Positions 36,062-47,982 of a stretch of DNA of 64,000 nt are shown here, piece after piece. Position numbers and translations under genes: made by a program. Position 1 is the stretch's first letter. Each line of letters opens with the position of its first letter. Source of the DNA: Kosakonia radicincitans DSM 16656. Its GTDB lineage: Bacteria > Pseudomonadota > Gammaproteobacteria > Enterobacterales > Enterobacteriaceae. Where the stretch lies: the NCBI RefSeq assembly GCF_000280495.2, contig NZ_CP018016.1, forward strand, positions 1,922,001-1,986,000. Direction: 5' to 3'. The notes under the pieces are model-generated. The model did not search any database, had not been told where the DNA came from, and saw only the letters and a program-made list of their open reading frames with translations.

Positions 36062-36086
36062 TTCGAATATACTCGTACAGTTGTAC
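36062..36086. promoter_or_regulatory. Candidate operator between the ArsR-type gene and EF-G paralogue
   Basis: Two palindromic elements, TTCGAA and GTACA-GT-TGTAC, lie within 25 bases in the AT-rich divergent spacer. Position and symmetry suit a small dimeric winged-helix repressor. There is no direct proof. Confidence 0.35.
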
Positions 36087-36156
36087 TATGATACATGCCA
36101 ATGAACTGCGGCCAATTCCGGCCGTGAACTGATAGTCAAATGACTAAGGACGCATC

Positions 36157-38259
36157 ATGCCCCGACCCATCCCCCTCGAACGTTATCGCAACATCGGTAT
36201 CTCCGCGCATATCGATGCCGGTAAAACCACTACCACCGAGCGCATCCTGTTTTACACCGGGATGAGCCACAAGCTGGGGGAAGTACACGATGGCGCGGCA
36301 ACAACCGACTGGATGGCGCAGGAGCAGGAGCGCGGGATCACCATTACTTCCGCTGCAGTGAGCTGCTTCTGGCCCGGAATGGACAGAAGTTATGAGCCGC
36401 ACCGCATCAACATTATCGACACCCCCGGGCACGTGGATTTCACCATTGAAGTGGAACGTTCCATGCGCGTGCTCGACGGCGCAGTGATGGTGTATGACTC
36501 GGTAGGCGGTGTGCAGCCGCAATCGGAAACCGTCTGGCGCCAGGCCAACAAATATCACGTGCCGCGTCTGGCTTTCGTCAACAAGATGGACCGCCCCGGT
36601 GCGGATTTCTTCCGCGTGGTGCAGATGATGATCGATCGTCTGAAAGCCAATCCGGTGCCGATCGTCATCCCGATTGGCGCTGAAGAGCATTTCACCGGCG
36701 TAGTGGATTTGATCAAAATGCGTGAAATCATCTGGGATGACGCCACGCAGGGTATGGTTTTCAGCTACGCGCCAGTGCCGGAAGAATTACAGGCAACCGC
36801 GCTGGAGTGGCGTGAAAAAATGGTCTCTGCGGCGGCGGAAGCCAGCGAAGAGCTGATGGATAAATATCTGGAAACCGGTTCGCTGGACGAAGCCGACATT
36901 ATTGCCGGTCTGCGCAAACGTACGATCGCCGGTGAGATCCAGCCGATGCTGTGCGGCAGCGCCTTTAAAAACAAAGGAGTGCAGCGCATGCTTGATGCGG
37001 TTGTCGAACTGATGCCGTCGCCGCTGGATATTCCTGCCATTCAGGGCGTGGATGAAAAAGGCCAACCGGCGGAACGTCACCCGAGCGATGACGAACCGTT
37101 CTCGGCGCTGGCGTTTAAACTGATGACTGACCCGTATGTCGGCCAGCTCACTTTTATCCGCGTCTATTCCGGCGTGCTGAAAAAAGGCGATGCGGTCTAC
37201 AACCCGGTTAAGGGTAAGAAAGAGCGTATCGGGCGTATCGTGCAGATGCATGCCAACGATCGTCATGAAGTGGATGAACTGCGCGCGGGCGATATCGCAG
37301 CCTGTGTCGGGCTGAAAGATGTCACCACTGGCGATACCTTAAGTGACCCGGATGCGGTGATCACGTTGGAACGTATGGAATTCCCGGAGCCGGTGATTTC
37401 GCTGGCTATCGAGCCGAAAACCAAAGCGGACCAGGAAAAAATGGGTATCGCGCTGCAACGGCTGGCCTCTGAAGACCCGTCATTCCGTCTGCACACGGAT
37501 GAAGAGTCCGGCCAGACGATCATTTCCGGTATGGGCGAACTGCATCTGGAGATTATCGTCGACCGTATGAAACGCGAATTCGGCGTGGAAGCGAACATCG
37601 GTCGCCCGCAGGTGACTTACCGTGAAACGCTGCGTAAAACGGTGAAAGACATTGAAGGCAAGTTTGTTCGCCAGTCCGGTGGTAAAGGGCAGTATGGCCA
37701 CGTGGTGCTGACGCTCGAACCGCTGGAGCCGGGTAGCGGCTTTGTCTTTGAAGACGCCACCAAAGGCGGCGTGGTGCCGCGCGAGTATATTCCATCCGTG
37801 GAGAAAGGGCTGCGCGAAGCCATGAACAGCGGTGTGCTGGCCGGTTATCCGGTGGTGGATGTGAAAGCGACGCTGACCTTCGGTTCCTACCACGATGTCG
37901 ACTCGTCGGAAATGGCGTTCCGCATGGCGGCCATCTTTGGTTTCAAAGAGGGCGCGCGCAAAGCGGATCCGGCTATTCTGGAGCCGGTGATGCATGTGGA
38001 AGTGGAAACGCCGGAAGAGTACGCCGGTAACATTATGGGCGATCTCTCTTCCCGTCGCGGTATGGTGCAGGGCATGGAAGAGCGCTTCGGCAGCCAGATT
38101 ATCCGCGCTGACGTGCCGCTGGCCGAGATGTTCGGTTACTCCACCACGCTGCGATCCATGTCGCAGGGGCGTGCAACCTACAGCATGGAGTTCCACCACT
38201 ACGCGGAAGCGCCGCGCAATGTGGCGGATGAGATCATCGCCAGCCGCGCCAAAGCCTGA
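36157..38259 (+). CDS. Second elongation factor G (EF-G paralogue)
   Basis: This is a full-length 700-residue translational GTPase. G1 AHIDAGKTT is at 17-25, G3 DTPGH at 88-92 and G4 NKMD at 142-145. The domain IV tip loops [10 protein letters not shown] and [10 protein letters not shown] are also intact, so it looks translocation- or recycling-competent. It resembles housekeeping FusA closely but differs throughout, as at [12 protein letters not shown]. It is not in an str operon (no rpsL, rpsG or tuf nearby). AAGGA precedes the ATG and a strong terminator follows, so it is monocistronic. A stress or specialised EF-G role is inference. Confidence 0.9.
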   Translation: MPRPIPLERYRNIGISAHIDAGKTTTTERILFYTGMSHKLGEVHDGAATTDWMAQEQERGITITSAAVSCFWPGMDRSYEPHRINIIDTPGHVDFTIEVERSMRVLDGAVMVYDSVGGVQPQSETVWRQANKYHVPRLAFVNKMDRPGADFFRVVQMMIDRLKANPVPIVIPIGAEEHFTGVVDLIKMREIIWDDATQGMVFSYAPVPEELQATALEWREKMVSAAAEASEELMDKYLETGSLDEADIIAGLRKRTIAGEIQPMLCGSAFKNKGVQRMLDAVVELMPSPLDIPAIQGVDEKGQPAERHPSDDEPFSALAFKLMTDPYVGQLTFIRVYSGVLKKGDAVYNPVKGKKERIGRIVQMHANDRHEVDELRAGDIAACVGLKDVTTGDTLSDPDAVITLERMEFPEPVISLAIEPKTKADQEKMGIALQRLASEDPSFRLHTDEESGQTIISGMGELHLEIIVDRMKREFGVEANIGRPQVTYRETLRKTVKDIEGKFVRQSGGKGQYGHVVLTLEPLEPGSGFVFEDATKGGVVPREYIPSVEKGLREAMNSGVLAGYPVVDVKATLTFGSYHDVDSSEMAFRMAAIFGFKEGARKADPAILEPVMHVEVETPEEYAGNIMGDLSSRRGMVQGMEERFGSQIIRADVPLAEMFGYSTTLRSMSQGRATYSMEFHHYAEAPRNVADEIIASRAKA

Positions 38260-38279
38260 CATGATATTCTGACCCCAAA

Positions 38280-38301
38280 CCCCGCTGCGGCGGGGTTTTT
38301 T
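38280..38301 (+). terminator. Terminator after EF-G paralogue
   Basis: Stem CCCCGC / GCGGGG with a TGCG loop followed by six T. Confidence 0.9.
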
Positions 38302-38442
38302 ATTGCCCGTACAGTATTCGCTACGCACGATAAACCGGTCGCGCTCGTTTTATCGCTGCGTCATAACGTGCTGTAAAAAAGCAGAAAATGCACAAAGCGG
38401 GCTATGCTTATCCTGTCTTCGCCGTTTTTAAGGAATGCTGCC

Positions 38443-39387
38443 ATGCGCCGTGTAAAACTGCTTTGCTGCCTGCTTGCCCTGATCTCCACCCGCGCTGCGC
38501 TGGCGGTCAGCTACCCTTTGCCGCCCGAGGGCAGCCGGCTGGTGGGAAGCCCGCAAACCATCACTATCGAGCAGGGCAATACGTTGCCGCTGGAAGCCTT
38601 TGCCGCGAAATACGGGCAAGGGTTGAGCAATTTGCTGGAAGCGAACCCCGATGCTGATCCGTTCTTGCCGAAAGCGGGTTCGCAGCTGATTATTCCGCAG
38701 CAGATCATCTTGCCCGATACGGTACGTGAAGGCATTGTTGTCAACGTCGCGGAGATGCGCCTCTACTATTACCCGAAAGAGAGCAACACGGTGGAGATCA
38801 TGCCGATTGGCATTGGTCAGGCGGGGCGCGAAACGCCGCGCAACTGGGTTACCGCAGTGGAACGTAAACAAGAAGGGCCGACCTGGACGCCGACGCCAAA
38901 CACCCGTAAAGCCTATGCTGCAGAGGGGAAAACCTTGCCCGCTTTTGTGCCCGCCGGGCCGGATAACCCGATGGGGCTGTATGCCATCTATATCGGCAAG
39001 CTGTATGCCATTCACGGTACTAATGCCAACTTCGGTATTGGTTTACGCGTCAGCCAGGGCTGTATTCGCCTGCGTAATGCAGATATCAAATATCTGTTTG
39101 ATAACGTTCCGGTCGGGACGCGCGTGCAGGTTATCGATCAACCGGTGAAAATGACCACCGAGCCAGACGGCAGCCGCTGGCTGGAGGTTCACGAACCGCT
39201 CTCGCGCAATCGCACGGAATTTGAATCCAGCAATAAAGTTCCGCTCCCGGCCACGCCGGTACTGCATGCGCTGATGAAAGGCGATGAGGTTAATGCCAGC
39301 CGGGCATCAGCCGAGCTTGAACGCCGTTCAGGGATGCCGGTGAATATCAGTATTCAGACCGGGCAGATTGATAAACAGCGCCTGTAG
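38443..39387 (+). CDS. erfK: L,D-transpeptidase ErfK
   Basis: This periplasmic enzyme cross-links Braun lipoprotein to peptidoglycan. The 314-residue product has a signal peptide ([21 protein letters not shown]), a LysM-like segment at about 38-87, and the YkuD domain with catalytic His191 ([10 protein letters not shown]) and Cys207 (SQGCIRLRN). It aligns with E. coli ErfK, which also sits next to cobT. The ATG at 38443 starts the signal peptide and follows AAGGAATG. Confidence 0.95.
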   Translation: MRRVKLLCCLLALISTRAALAVSYPLPPEGSRLVGSPQTITIEQGNTLPLEAFAAKYGQGLSNLLEANPDADPFLPKAGSQLIIPQQIILPDTVREGIVVNVAEMRLYYYPKESNTVEIMPIGIGQAGRETPRNWVTAVERKQEGPTWTPTPNTRKAYAAEGKTLPAFVPAGPDNPMGLYAIYIGKLYAIHGTNANFGIGLRVSQGCIRLRNADIKYLFDNVPVGTRVQVIDQPVKMTTEPDGSRWLEVHEPLSRNRTEFESSNKVPLPATPVLHALMKGDEVNASRASAELERRSGMPVNISIQTGQIDKQRL

Positions 39388-39597
39388 CGGCGCGATTTTA
39401 GTATTGAAATATCCTGAAAAATAAAATCCACAAAGTGAAGTAATTGTGGGTTATTTATGTTTTTATTTTTGTTGAATAATGATTTTGTTATTTCGTTTTA
39501 TTTCAACGCACGGAATGTCAATATAAAACGCTGCGGCCGGACGGTAGGATACTCCTTCCTGTCCTGTATTCGTGTTCCGGCCCAAGGCAATAAAGTA

Positions 39598-41043
39598 ATG
39601 AGAATTCCGGCAGTAAATAAACAAGCCATGACCTTACTGGCTTCTCTGGTATTAACCAGTTGCGCCACATCTGAGGGGCTTCACACTCACAACAAAATGT
39701 TAAACCCGGATTCGCTGGCGGCGAAAAATACCCTGTCGCAGGTCACGTTAAGCCCGGCAAACTGGCCCAAAGGCAACTGGTGGCAGCGTTTTAACGATCC
39801 GCAACTTGATGTGCTGATCCGCGACGGACTCGCGTCCAGCCCCAGCTTGCAGGAAGCGAACGCCCGTGCGGATCAGGCCAATGCCACGGTAGTCAGCGCC
39901 AGAGCAGAGCAACTACCTGATATTAATATGGATACCAGCATTACCCGTTCCCGCGTCGCGCGCGTTGATGATCCTTTGCTGGTGGGTAAAACTTACAGCA
40001 CGCTGCGCACCGCCTCGCTCAGCACCAGCTACACGCTGGATTTATGGGGCGGTAAGAAAGCGGCCTGGCAGGCGGCGTTAGGCAATGCCAAAGCGGCGGA
40101 GCTGGATAAACAAGCTGCCGCGCTCAGTTTATCGGCCAATATTGCCCGCGCATGGAATAATTTAAATGTCGACTGGAAATTAGAAAAAATAGCGGCCGCT
40201 AATGCCGAACGTCTGGCAAAAATAAGCGATATCCAGCGTCAGTTTTATCACGGTGGTATTTCACCGGAATATCAATATAAACAGGCAATGGCTAACGATA
40301 AAGATGCGCAGACCGCATTATTACAGGCGCAGGAAAATGTCACCGCAGCGGGAATTAAGTTATCCACGCTGGTCGGTAAGGGACCGGATTATTGGCACCA
40401 TCTGAAACCGTCAGAGAGCAATCCGGCAATGCAAACGACGCTGCCGTCGACGATTCCGGCTGAGTTAGTCGGGCGCAGGCCGGATGTGGTTGCCGCGCGC
40501 TGGCGCGTTGAAGCGGCGGAAAAACAGATAAAAGCCACGAAAACCGAGTTCTACCCCAATATCAACCTCGTTGCCGAAGCCGGGACGCGCAATCTTCTCG
40601 GCGATGCGTTTGTCGGCGCGCCGAGTCGGTTTTTCAATGTCGGGCCGACGCTTTCGCTGCCGATTTTCGACGGCGGGAAACGGCGGGCGGATTTGGCGGG
40701 CAGCAACGCAGAGTGGGATCTGGCGGTCGCTCACTATAACAGCCTGCTGATTTCATCACTGGGCGATATCAGCACTTCTATTGTGAATCTGAAATCGTTG
40801 GAGCAGCAGATTGTACAAACGGAAGATGCCGATAAACTCGCGCACAGTGCGTGGGATGACGTTTCCGCCCAATTTAAAGCCGGATTGCGTCCGTGGCTGG
40901 ACGTCCTCTCATTACAGGATCAACTGCTGGCGTCAGATCGCAGCGTTGCACAGTTGCAAGCCGACATGATGGACCAGAATATTTTACTGATTGAACAGCT
41001 TGGCGGTGGGTTAATTACCCAGCCCGCAAAGGCCATCAATTAA
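39598..41043 (+). CDS. Outer-membrane efflux lipoprotein (NodT/OprM-type TolC family)
   Basis: The 481-residue protein starts with a lipoprotein signal (MTLLASLVLTSC, lipid Cys22) followed by two copies of the TolC-family helical repeat. Typical signatures are WWQRFNDPQLDVLI, LDLWGGKKAA and VGRRPDVVAARWRVEAAEKQI. It would form the outer-membrane duct of an RND, MFS or FUSC efflux system. No inner-membrane partner is adjacent. The FUSC-HlyD set about 7 kb away is a possible partner by distance only. Upstream in-frame codons are AT-rich non-coding sequence, so the ATG at 39598 is used. Confidence 0.82.
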   Translation: MRIPAVNKQAMTLLASLVLTSCATSEGLHTHNKMLNPDSLAAKNTLSQVTLSPANWPKGNWWQRFNDPQLDVLIRDGLASSPSLQEANARADQANATVVSARAEQLPDINMDTSITRSRVARVDDPLLVGKTYSTLRTASLSTSYTLDLWGGKKAAWQAALGNAKAAELDKQAAALSLSANIARAWNNLNVDWKLEKIAAANAERLAKISDIQRQFYHGGISPEYQYKQAMANDKDAQTALLQAQENVTAAGIKLSTLVGKGPDYWHHLKPSESNPAMQTTLPSTIPAELVGRRPDVVAARWRVEAAEKQIKATKTEFYPNINLVAEAGTRNLLGDAFVGAPSRFFNVGPTLSLPIFDGGKRRADLAGSNAEWDLAVAHYNSLLISSLGDISTSIVNLKSLEQQIVQTEDADKLAHSAWDDVSAQFKAGLRPWLDVLSLQDQLLASDRSVAQLQADMMDQNILLIEQLGGGLITQPAKAIN

Positions 41044-41194
41044 TTTGATGCTTAATGTTAAATAAATGATATTTATTTGTATCGGATAGTGCGTAGAGTA
41101 GGGGAGTCAAAGGCAGGATAAGCGGGGTATATATCGGTATGCGACCTAAATATATTCCGCCTGCCGCGTTTTTCCTAAAAGGACCCCCGAAGCC

Positions 41195-42220
41195 ATGAAA
41201 AAGATCGGATTTTTGACCTTTGGTCACTGGACGCCTTCAGCACAATCCGCCACTCGCTCAGCCGCTGATGCGCTGTTGCAATCCATTGATCTGGCGGTTG
41301 CCGCTGAAGAGCTGGGTGCGGACGGCGCCTATTTCCGTGTCCACCATTTCGCCCGTCAGCTCAGTTCTCCTTTCCCGCTGCTGGCAGCCATCGGTGCCAA
41401 AACCCGCAATATCGAGATCGGCACCGGTGTCATTGATATGCGCTATGAAAACCCGCTCTATATGGCCGAAGACGCAGGCGCGGCGGATCTCATTTCCGGC
41501 GGTCGCCTGCAACTGGGGATCAGCCGGGGTTCACCGGAGCAGGTGATTGATGGCTGGCGCTATTTCGGTTATCAACCTGCCGAAGGCGAAAGCGAGGCCG
41601 ACATGGCGCGTCATCGCACCGAAACGCTGCTGGAGATCCTGAAGGGAGAAGAGTTCGCTACGCCAAATCCGCAGCCGATGTTTCCGAATCCGCCGGGGCT
41701 TTTACGTCTGGAACCCTATTCTGCAGGCTTGCGCGAGCGTATCTGGTGGGGGGCAGGTTCAAATGCAACCGCTGCCTGGGCTGCAAAACTGGGGATGAAT
41801 TTGCAAAGCTCGACGCTGAAAAATGATGAAACCGGCGAGCCGTTCCACATTCAGCAGGCGCAGCAGATCCGCGCGTATCGTGCGGCCTGGGCGGAAGCGG
41901 GGCACCAGCGTACGCCGCGCGTTTCCGTTAGCCGCAGCATTTTTGCGTTGATGGACGATCGCGACCGCGCTTATTTCGGCAGCAGCCGCAACGATCAGGA
42001 CCAGGTGGGTTTCCTTGATGAGAAAACCCGCGCGATCTTTGGCCGTAGCTACGCGGCAGAGCCGGAAAAACTGGTTGAAATGCTGAAACAGGACGAGGCG
42101 ATTGCCGAAGCCGATACCCTATTGTTGACCGTGCCGAATCAGTTGGGCGTTGATTACAACGCGCATGTTATCGAATCAATTCTTAAACATGTGGCCCCGG
42201 CTATGGGCTGGCGCGATTAA
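41195..42220 (+). CDS. LLM-class flavin-dependent oxidoreductase
   Basis: This 341-residue protein has the luciferase-like (beta/alpha)8 fold. Family features are the N-terminal IGFLTFGHW strand, GADGAYFRVHHFARQL, EIGTGVIDMRYENPLYMAED and LQLGISRGSPEQVI. Such enzymes use FMNH2, or sometimes F420, to oxidise small organic molecules. The substrate cannot be deduced. The gene appears to stand alone. AAAGGA lies 11 bases before the ATG. Confidence 0.82.
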   Translation: MKKIGFLTFGHWTPSAQSATRSAADALLQSIDLAVAAEELGADGAYFRVHHFARQLSSPFPLLAAIGAKTRNIEIGTGVIDMRYENPLYMAEDAGAADLISGGRLQLGISRGSPEQVIDGWRYFGYQPAEGESEADMARHRTETLLEILKGEEFATPNPQPMFPNPPGLLRLEPYSAGLRERIWWGAGSNATAAWAAKLGMNLQSSTLKNDETGEPFHIQQAQQIRAYRAAWAEAGHQRTPRVSVSRSIFALMDDRDRAYFGSSRNDQDQVGFLDEKTRAIFGRSYAAEPEKLVEMLKQDEAIAEADTLLLTVPNQLGVDYNAHVIESILKHVAPAMGWRD

Positions 42221-42328
42221 TATGAAAAAACAGGCGTGAAATATTGCGTGAGTTCACAAAATAACGCGACGGAGTGATTCGTCGCTTGTCAGTGAATTAA
42301 AAGCCAGTATCCTGTCGCAGGACAAACT

Positions 42329-42370
42329 GGATTGCTACCGTATTATTCTCTGACCAATACGGGCAAAACC
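42329..42370 (+). promoter_or_regulatory. BglG-type ribonucleic antiterminator (RAT) before the porin
   Basis: GGATTGCTACCGTATT pairs with AATACGGGCAAAACC around an 11-base loop. The conserved RAT ends GGATTG.TAC.G and .GGCAAAACC match the sites bound by BglG/SacY/LicT antiterminators. Its last four bases, AACC, are also the first four of the following terminator stem, so the two structures exclude each other. Confidence 0.8.
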
Positions 42371-42424
42371 TGAATCGTTTTTCTGAGCATTGACTGCCTG
42401 GAAAAATGATTCAGGTTTTTTTTT
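42367..42424 (+). terminator. RAT-controlled terminator in the porin leader
   Basis: The long stem AACCTGAATC..TTTTTC / GAAAAA..GATTCAGGTT is followed by nine T. It overlaps the preceding RAT by four bases and lies 315 bases before the porin start, consistent with an on/off attenuator. Confidence 0.85.
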
Positions 42425-44361
<1,937 letters not shown>

Positions 44362-44376
44362 TAACTTAAAAATTCA

Positions 44377-44404
44377 GAGCCTGCGTACAGCAGGCTCTTT
44401 TATT
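44377..44404 (+). terminator. Terminator after the porin
   Basis: Stem GAGCCTGC / GCAGGCTC with loop GTACA, then TTTTATT. The remaining gap to the next gene (about 190 bases) holds nothing recognisable. Confidence 0.8.
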
Positions 44405-44593
44405 ATCGGCCGCGCGATATATGGGCTCGGCGGGTATGGCATTCCAGCTCATCTTTTACGGCGTGCAGAAATACGTTTCGGTATTTCCCGGAGCGAACGG
44501 GAGCCAGACTATTCCGCCTGGTCTGTTTGCTGGCTTAAAGCATGGCCCTGAAGATGCGCCAGCTATAATCAGCAATAACCGGCTTGCGGTCAT

Positions 44594-45484
44594 TTAAACA
44601 TGTTTAAGCATATGATCGAGAAAGGCGCGTACCGCAGGATTAGAACGACGGCTTTCATGCCAGACAGCCGAAATATTGCCTCGCTCTACCGCAAAATCTG
44701 CCAGTACGGGCACTAACTTTTTATCCCTCACCAGGGAAGCCACCATAAAGTTCGCGGCCATGCCTATTCCAGCCCCGGCGGCAATTGCGGCAATGACGGC
44801 TTCGCTCGCATCAACAATGACCGCTGACGAAGGCACCATCTCAATTTCCCGCTCTCCGATACGGAACGGCCAGCGAAAAAGTTGCCCCGTATTCTGGTAA
44901 CGCAGATTAATCGTTTGATGCCCGATTAAGCCATTGGGATGTTCCGGAGGAGCGCAACGGGCTAAATATTCAGGCGAGGCATAACAACCCATCTGATAGG
45001 TCGGGAGGTGACGCGACAGGAGGCTGGAATCCGCAAGCTCACCCATTCGAATGGCAATATCAATATGCTCATCAACAAGGTTTACCATGTGGTCGCTTAA
45101 GCGCAGGTCAATCTTCACTTTGGGGTAAAGCGCGCAAAATTGTGGAAGAACAGGGGCAATTAAATGAATACCAATGGGTAACGACGCCGCGATGCGCAAT
45201 GTACCAGCGGGTTCTGCGCGCGTGCGTTTGGCTATCTGTTCGATCTCCTCCGCATCCCGTAACAACCGCAACGCCCGTTCGTGCAGTTCGCGGCCTTCGG
45301 CAGTCAAAACCAGCGAACGCGTCGTTCGGGTGAACAGCGTGATGCCAAGGTGTTTCTCCAGCCGCTGAATACTCTTACTGATGGCGGAAGGCGAAACAGA
45401 AAGCGACCTGGCAGCCGCAGTATAGCTGCCCAGCGCGCCAGCACGAGCGAATGCAATAAGACCGGTGAGTCTTTCAAAAGCCAT
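44594..45484 (-). CDS. LysR-family transcriptional regulator
   Basis: The roughly 296-residue product has an N-terminal winged HTH ([20 protein letters not shown], then [15 protein letters not shown]) and a C-terminal periplasmic-binding-like effector domain. It is divergent from the NADP-dependent oxidoreductase, the usual LysR layout, so it probably controls that gene and the small monooxygenase behind it. The ATG at 45484 has AAGGA close upstream. An ATG 12 bases earlier (45496) lacks a ribosome site. Confidence 0.88.
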   Translation of the reverse strand: MAFERLTGLIAFARAGALGSYTAAARSLSVSPSAISKSIQRLEKHLGITLFTRTTRSLVLTAEGRELHERALRLLRDAEEIEQIAKRTRAEPAGTLRIAASLPIGIHLIAPVLPQFCALYPKVKIDLRLSDHMVNLVDEHIDIAIRMGELADSSLLSRHLPTYQMGCYASPEYLARCAPPEHPNGLIGHQTINLRYQNTGQLFRWPFRIGEREIEMVPSSAVIVDASEAVIAAIAAGAGIGMAANFMVASLVRDKKLVPVLADFAVERGNISAVWHESRRSNPAVRAFLDHMLKHV

Positions 45485-45586
45485 TTGTTCCTTCATGGCA
45501 TAAGTAAAGCGAAATTCAGCCTCATTATCAATCCCTGATATTCGTCATATGCTCTGACACCTGAGCACTTTTAGAGCGAGATTGTG

Positions 45587-46603
45587 ATGACTGAAATGAT
45601 GAAAGCAGTACAACTCCATGCGTTTGGCGGGCCGGAAAACCTGCTGTATGAAGAGACCCCCAGGCCGCTAGTGGGCAGCGATGAGGTTCTTGTGCATGTG
45701 CAGGCGGCCAGCCTTAACCCGCCAGACTGGTATCTGCGTGACGGTTATCGCGCGCTTCCGCCTGAATGGTGGCCGGAGCCCGAATTTCCGCTCATTTTGG
45801 GGACTGACGTATCAGGCGTCGTTGCTGCGGTCGGTAAAAATGTGACCGGGTTCAGCACGGGTGATGAGGTCTATTCAATGGTGCGCTTTCCGCAAAAGTT
45901 AATGGAAGGCAGTGGCGGCTATGCGCAATATGTCAGCGTTCCTTCATCCGAACTGGCATTAAAACCACGGGGAATTGACCATATTCAGGCGGCGGGAGCG
46001 CCGATGTCACTCCTCACGGCCTGGCAGTTTCTTGTCGAAACGGGGCATGACGCACCGAATCCTTTCCAGGCTTTTCCTCATAAAGCCGTTCCATTAAAAG
46101 ACCGGACCGTGCTGGTCAATGGTGCAGGGGGAGGCGTGGGACACCTTGCGGTGCAGATTGCCCACTGGAAAGGAGCGCGTGTTATTGCTGTGGCCTCTTC
46201 CCGCAATGAGGCGCTGTTACGCGATCTGGGGGCGGATGAGTTTATCGATTACACCAAAACAGCACCAGAGAGCGTAGTAAGCAATGTTGATCTGGTGCTT
46301 GATGCGGTTGGCGGTGCAAATATGGAGCGCTTTCTGCGCTGTATAAAGCCAGGCGGTGCGTTATTTCTGGTAAACCCTCTGGGTTTTTCCGCATGGAGTG
46401 AGGCCGCCAAAAAAGATATTACGGTGTCATCAACACAAGTCCGCTCCAGTGGCGCGCAATTATCAGAAGCAGGCCGTCTGCTGGAAGAAGGCGTGATCCG
46501 GGTGGTCATTGATAGTACCTGGCCGTTAGCCATGGCATCGGCTGCTCATCAGCGTGCTGCGAAGGGAAGTATTCAGGGCAAAATTGTGCTGACAAACGCT
46601 TAA
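45587..46603 (+). CDS. Zinc-independent NADP-dependent alcohol dehydrogenase-like / quinone oxidoreductase
   Basis: The 338-residue medium-chain reductase has the GroES-like N-terminal domain (LGTDVSGVVAAVGKNVTGFS) and the nucleotide-binding motif NGAGGGVGHLAVQIA. The zinc ligands of classical alcohol dehydrogenases are missing, placing it with quinone oxidoreductases. It is transcribed away from a LysR regulator and followed after 58 bases by an antibiotic-biosynthesis-monooxygenase-like gene. This suggests a small quinone or electrophile detoxification unit. Confidence 0.82.
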   Translation: MTEMMKAVQLHAFGGPENLLYEETPRPLVGSDEVLVHVQAASLNPPDWYLRDGYRALPPEWWPEPEFPLILGTDVSGVVAAVGKNVTGFSTGDEVYSMVRFPQKLMEGSGGYAQYVSVPSSELALKPRGIDHIQAAGAPMSLLTAWQFLVETGHDAPNPFQAFPHKAVPLKDRTVLVNGAGGGVGHLAVQIAHWKGARVIAVASSRNEALLRDLGADEFIDYTKTAPESVVSNVDLVLDAVGGANMERFLRCIKPGGALFLVNPLGFSAWSEAAKKDITVSSTQVRSSGAQLSEAGRLLEEGVIRVVIDSTWPLAMASAAHQRAAKGSIQGKIVLTNA

Positions 46604-46661
46604 TCACTTCCCCGATTTGTTCTGCATGGCGATCGGGGGAAGACAGAAAAAGGAAAGCGTT

Positions 46662-46964
46662 ATGCTCATCGTCTCCGGCCATATCCATATTGAGCCCGCG
46701 TGCTTACAGCACTTTATGGCCGATATAAAATTACTGGCTCAACGCGTGCGAAAAGGTGAAGGCAACCTCTCGTATGATGCTGCAGTAGATGACCCTGTGA
46801 CCGGCAGCGTGCTGATATCTGAACGCTGGCAAGACCAGGAGGCGCTCACGGCGCATCTTGCGGCAACCCACACCCGGGCATTTATCACCAAATGGGAAGG
46901 GCGAATGACGGGTGCGGTTTTGAAATATGACGCCTTTAATGAAAGGGGGCTGTTGGATGTGTAA
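46662..46964 (+). CDS. Antibiotic biosynthesis monooxygenase (ABM)-domain protein
   Basis: This 100-residue protein with a dimeric ferredoxin-like alpha/beta fold resembles YgiN/LsrG-type enzymes: MLIVSGHIHIEP at the start, GEGNLSYDAAVDDP and LISERWQDQEALTAHLAATH. Such proteins act on quinols or reactive small molecules. It is preceded by AAAGGAAAG and lies behind the reductase, with an inverted repeat (TCCCCGAT / ATCGGGGA) between them. Confidence 0.8.
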   Translation: MLIVSGHIHIEPACLQHFMADIKLLAQRVRKGEGNLSYDAAVDDPVTGSVLISERWQDQEALTAHLAATHTRAFITKWEGRMTGAVLKYDAFNERGLLDV

Positions 46965-47036
46965 TACCGGTTGCGTTTATTATGATCGGCGCGTCAGCCA
47001 CCGTTTTTACCGGCAGCTTCGCGCACGAAATCTGCA

Positions 47037-47831
47037 TTAGCGTGAGCTTAGTTTCCGTTCGGCAAAATAGTGGGCAGGCGTGCTGCCCATCGTTTTCCTG
47101 AACATAGTGATGAACGCATTCACGGACTCGTACCCCAATTTAGCCGCCACGTTTTGCACGGATACGCCGCTGGCTAACTCCTGTAGCGCAATAATCAAAT
47201 GGAGTTGCTGGCGCCATCGCCCAAAGGTCAGCCCCGTCTCGCGCAGCATCAAGCGCGCCAGCGAACGTTCGCTTATCGCCAGCCGTTTCGCCCACTCTTT
47301 AAATGTGCTGCGATCTTCCGGCTGGCTTACCAGCGTATCGGCCATGGTACGTATTTTGGGATTCGAAGAGACAGGCAGGCTCAGTTTCTGCTGCGGCATG
47401 GTGGCTAATTCGTCGAGCGTCACCCGGGTGAGCCTGGCAACGTGGCTATCTGCCGGGTAATCAACGCCCTCGTGGGTTAAACGGTCAACTAATTCTTTAA
47501 TCAACTGCGAAATCGCCAGCGTGCAACACTTCTCCGGGAGTGCTACGGCTCCGGGTTCAATGAACAAATAATTAAGATGTGCGTTCCAGGTCGCTTTGGC
47601 ACTGTGCGGGACCCCGCCCGGGATCCAGACAGCGCAGTGCGGCGGCACGATCCAGATATCATTTTCCGCGCGACAGATAACAGCACCATACAGCGCAATA
47701 ATCAGTTGCCCCTTGCGGTGCGTATGCACGGGCACTTCGGCGGCGTAATCAACGAACTCGAGATGACGCGCAACGGCCGGGCACGGTGTGGCGTCAGGAT
47801 CAAACACTTGCGTGGCATCACTGGTCTTCAT
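47037..47831 (-). CDS. AraC-family regulator with cupin sensor domain
   Basis: In this 264-residue protein the N-terminal half is a cupin (PVHTHRKGQLIIAL, VPPHCAVWIPGGVPHS) and the C-terminal 100 residues hold two AraC-type HTH motifs (DRSTFKEWAKRLAISERSLA and SVQNVAAKLGYESVNAFITM). It is divergent from the FUSC-DUF1656-HlyD efflux set and is the likely regulator of it. Confidence 0.88.
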   Translation of the reverse strand: MKTSDATQVFDPDATPCPAVARHLEFVDYAAEVPVHTHRKGQLIIALYGAVICRAENDIWIVPPHCAVWIPGGVPHSAKATWNAHLNYLFIEPGAVALPEKCCTLAISQLIKELVDRLTHEGVDYPADSHVARLTRVTLDELATMPQQKLSLPVSSNPKIRTMADTLVSQPEDRSTFKEWAKRLAISERSLARLMLRETGLTFGRWRQQLHLIIALQELASGVSVQNVAAKLGYESVNAFITMFRKTMGSTPAHYFAERKLSSR

Positions 47832-47982
47832 AGCATTGGCAACATTTAGGGATTTTTTGACAGAATAGAGTATTTAAGCGAGTGTGCAAGTCGGTAATAA
47901 TCCCGGCATGAACAAAATAAACTTCTGTCACTGCCGCTTTTGGCGGGCTATCTCCAACGTGTTCCACCGTGCAGGTGTCGTA

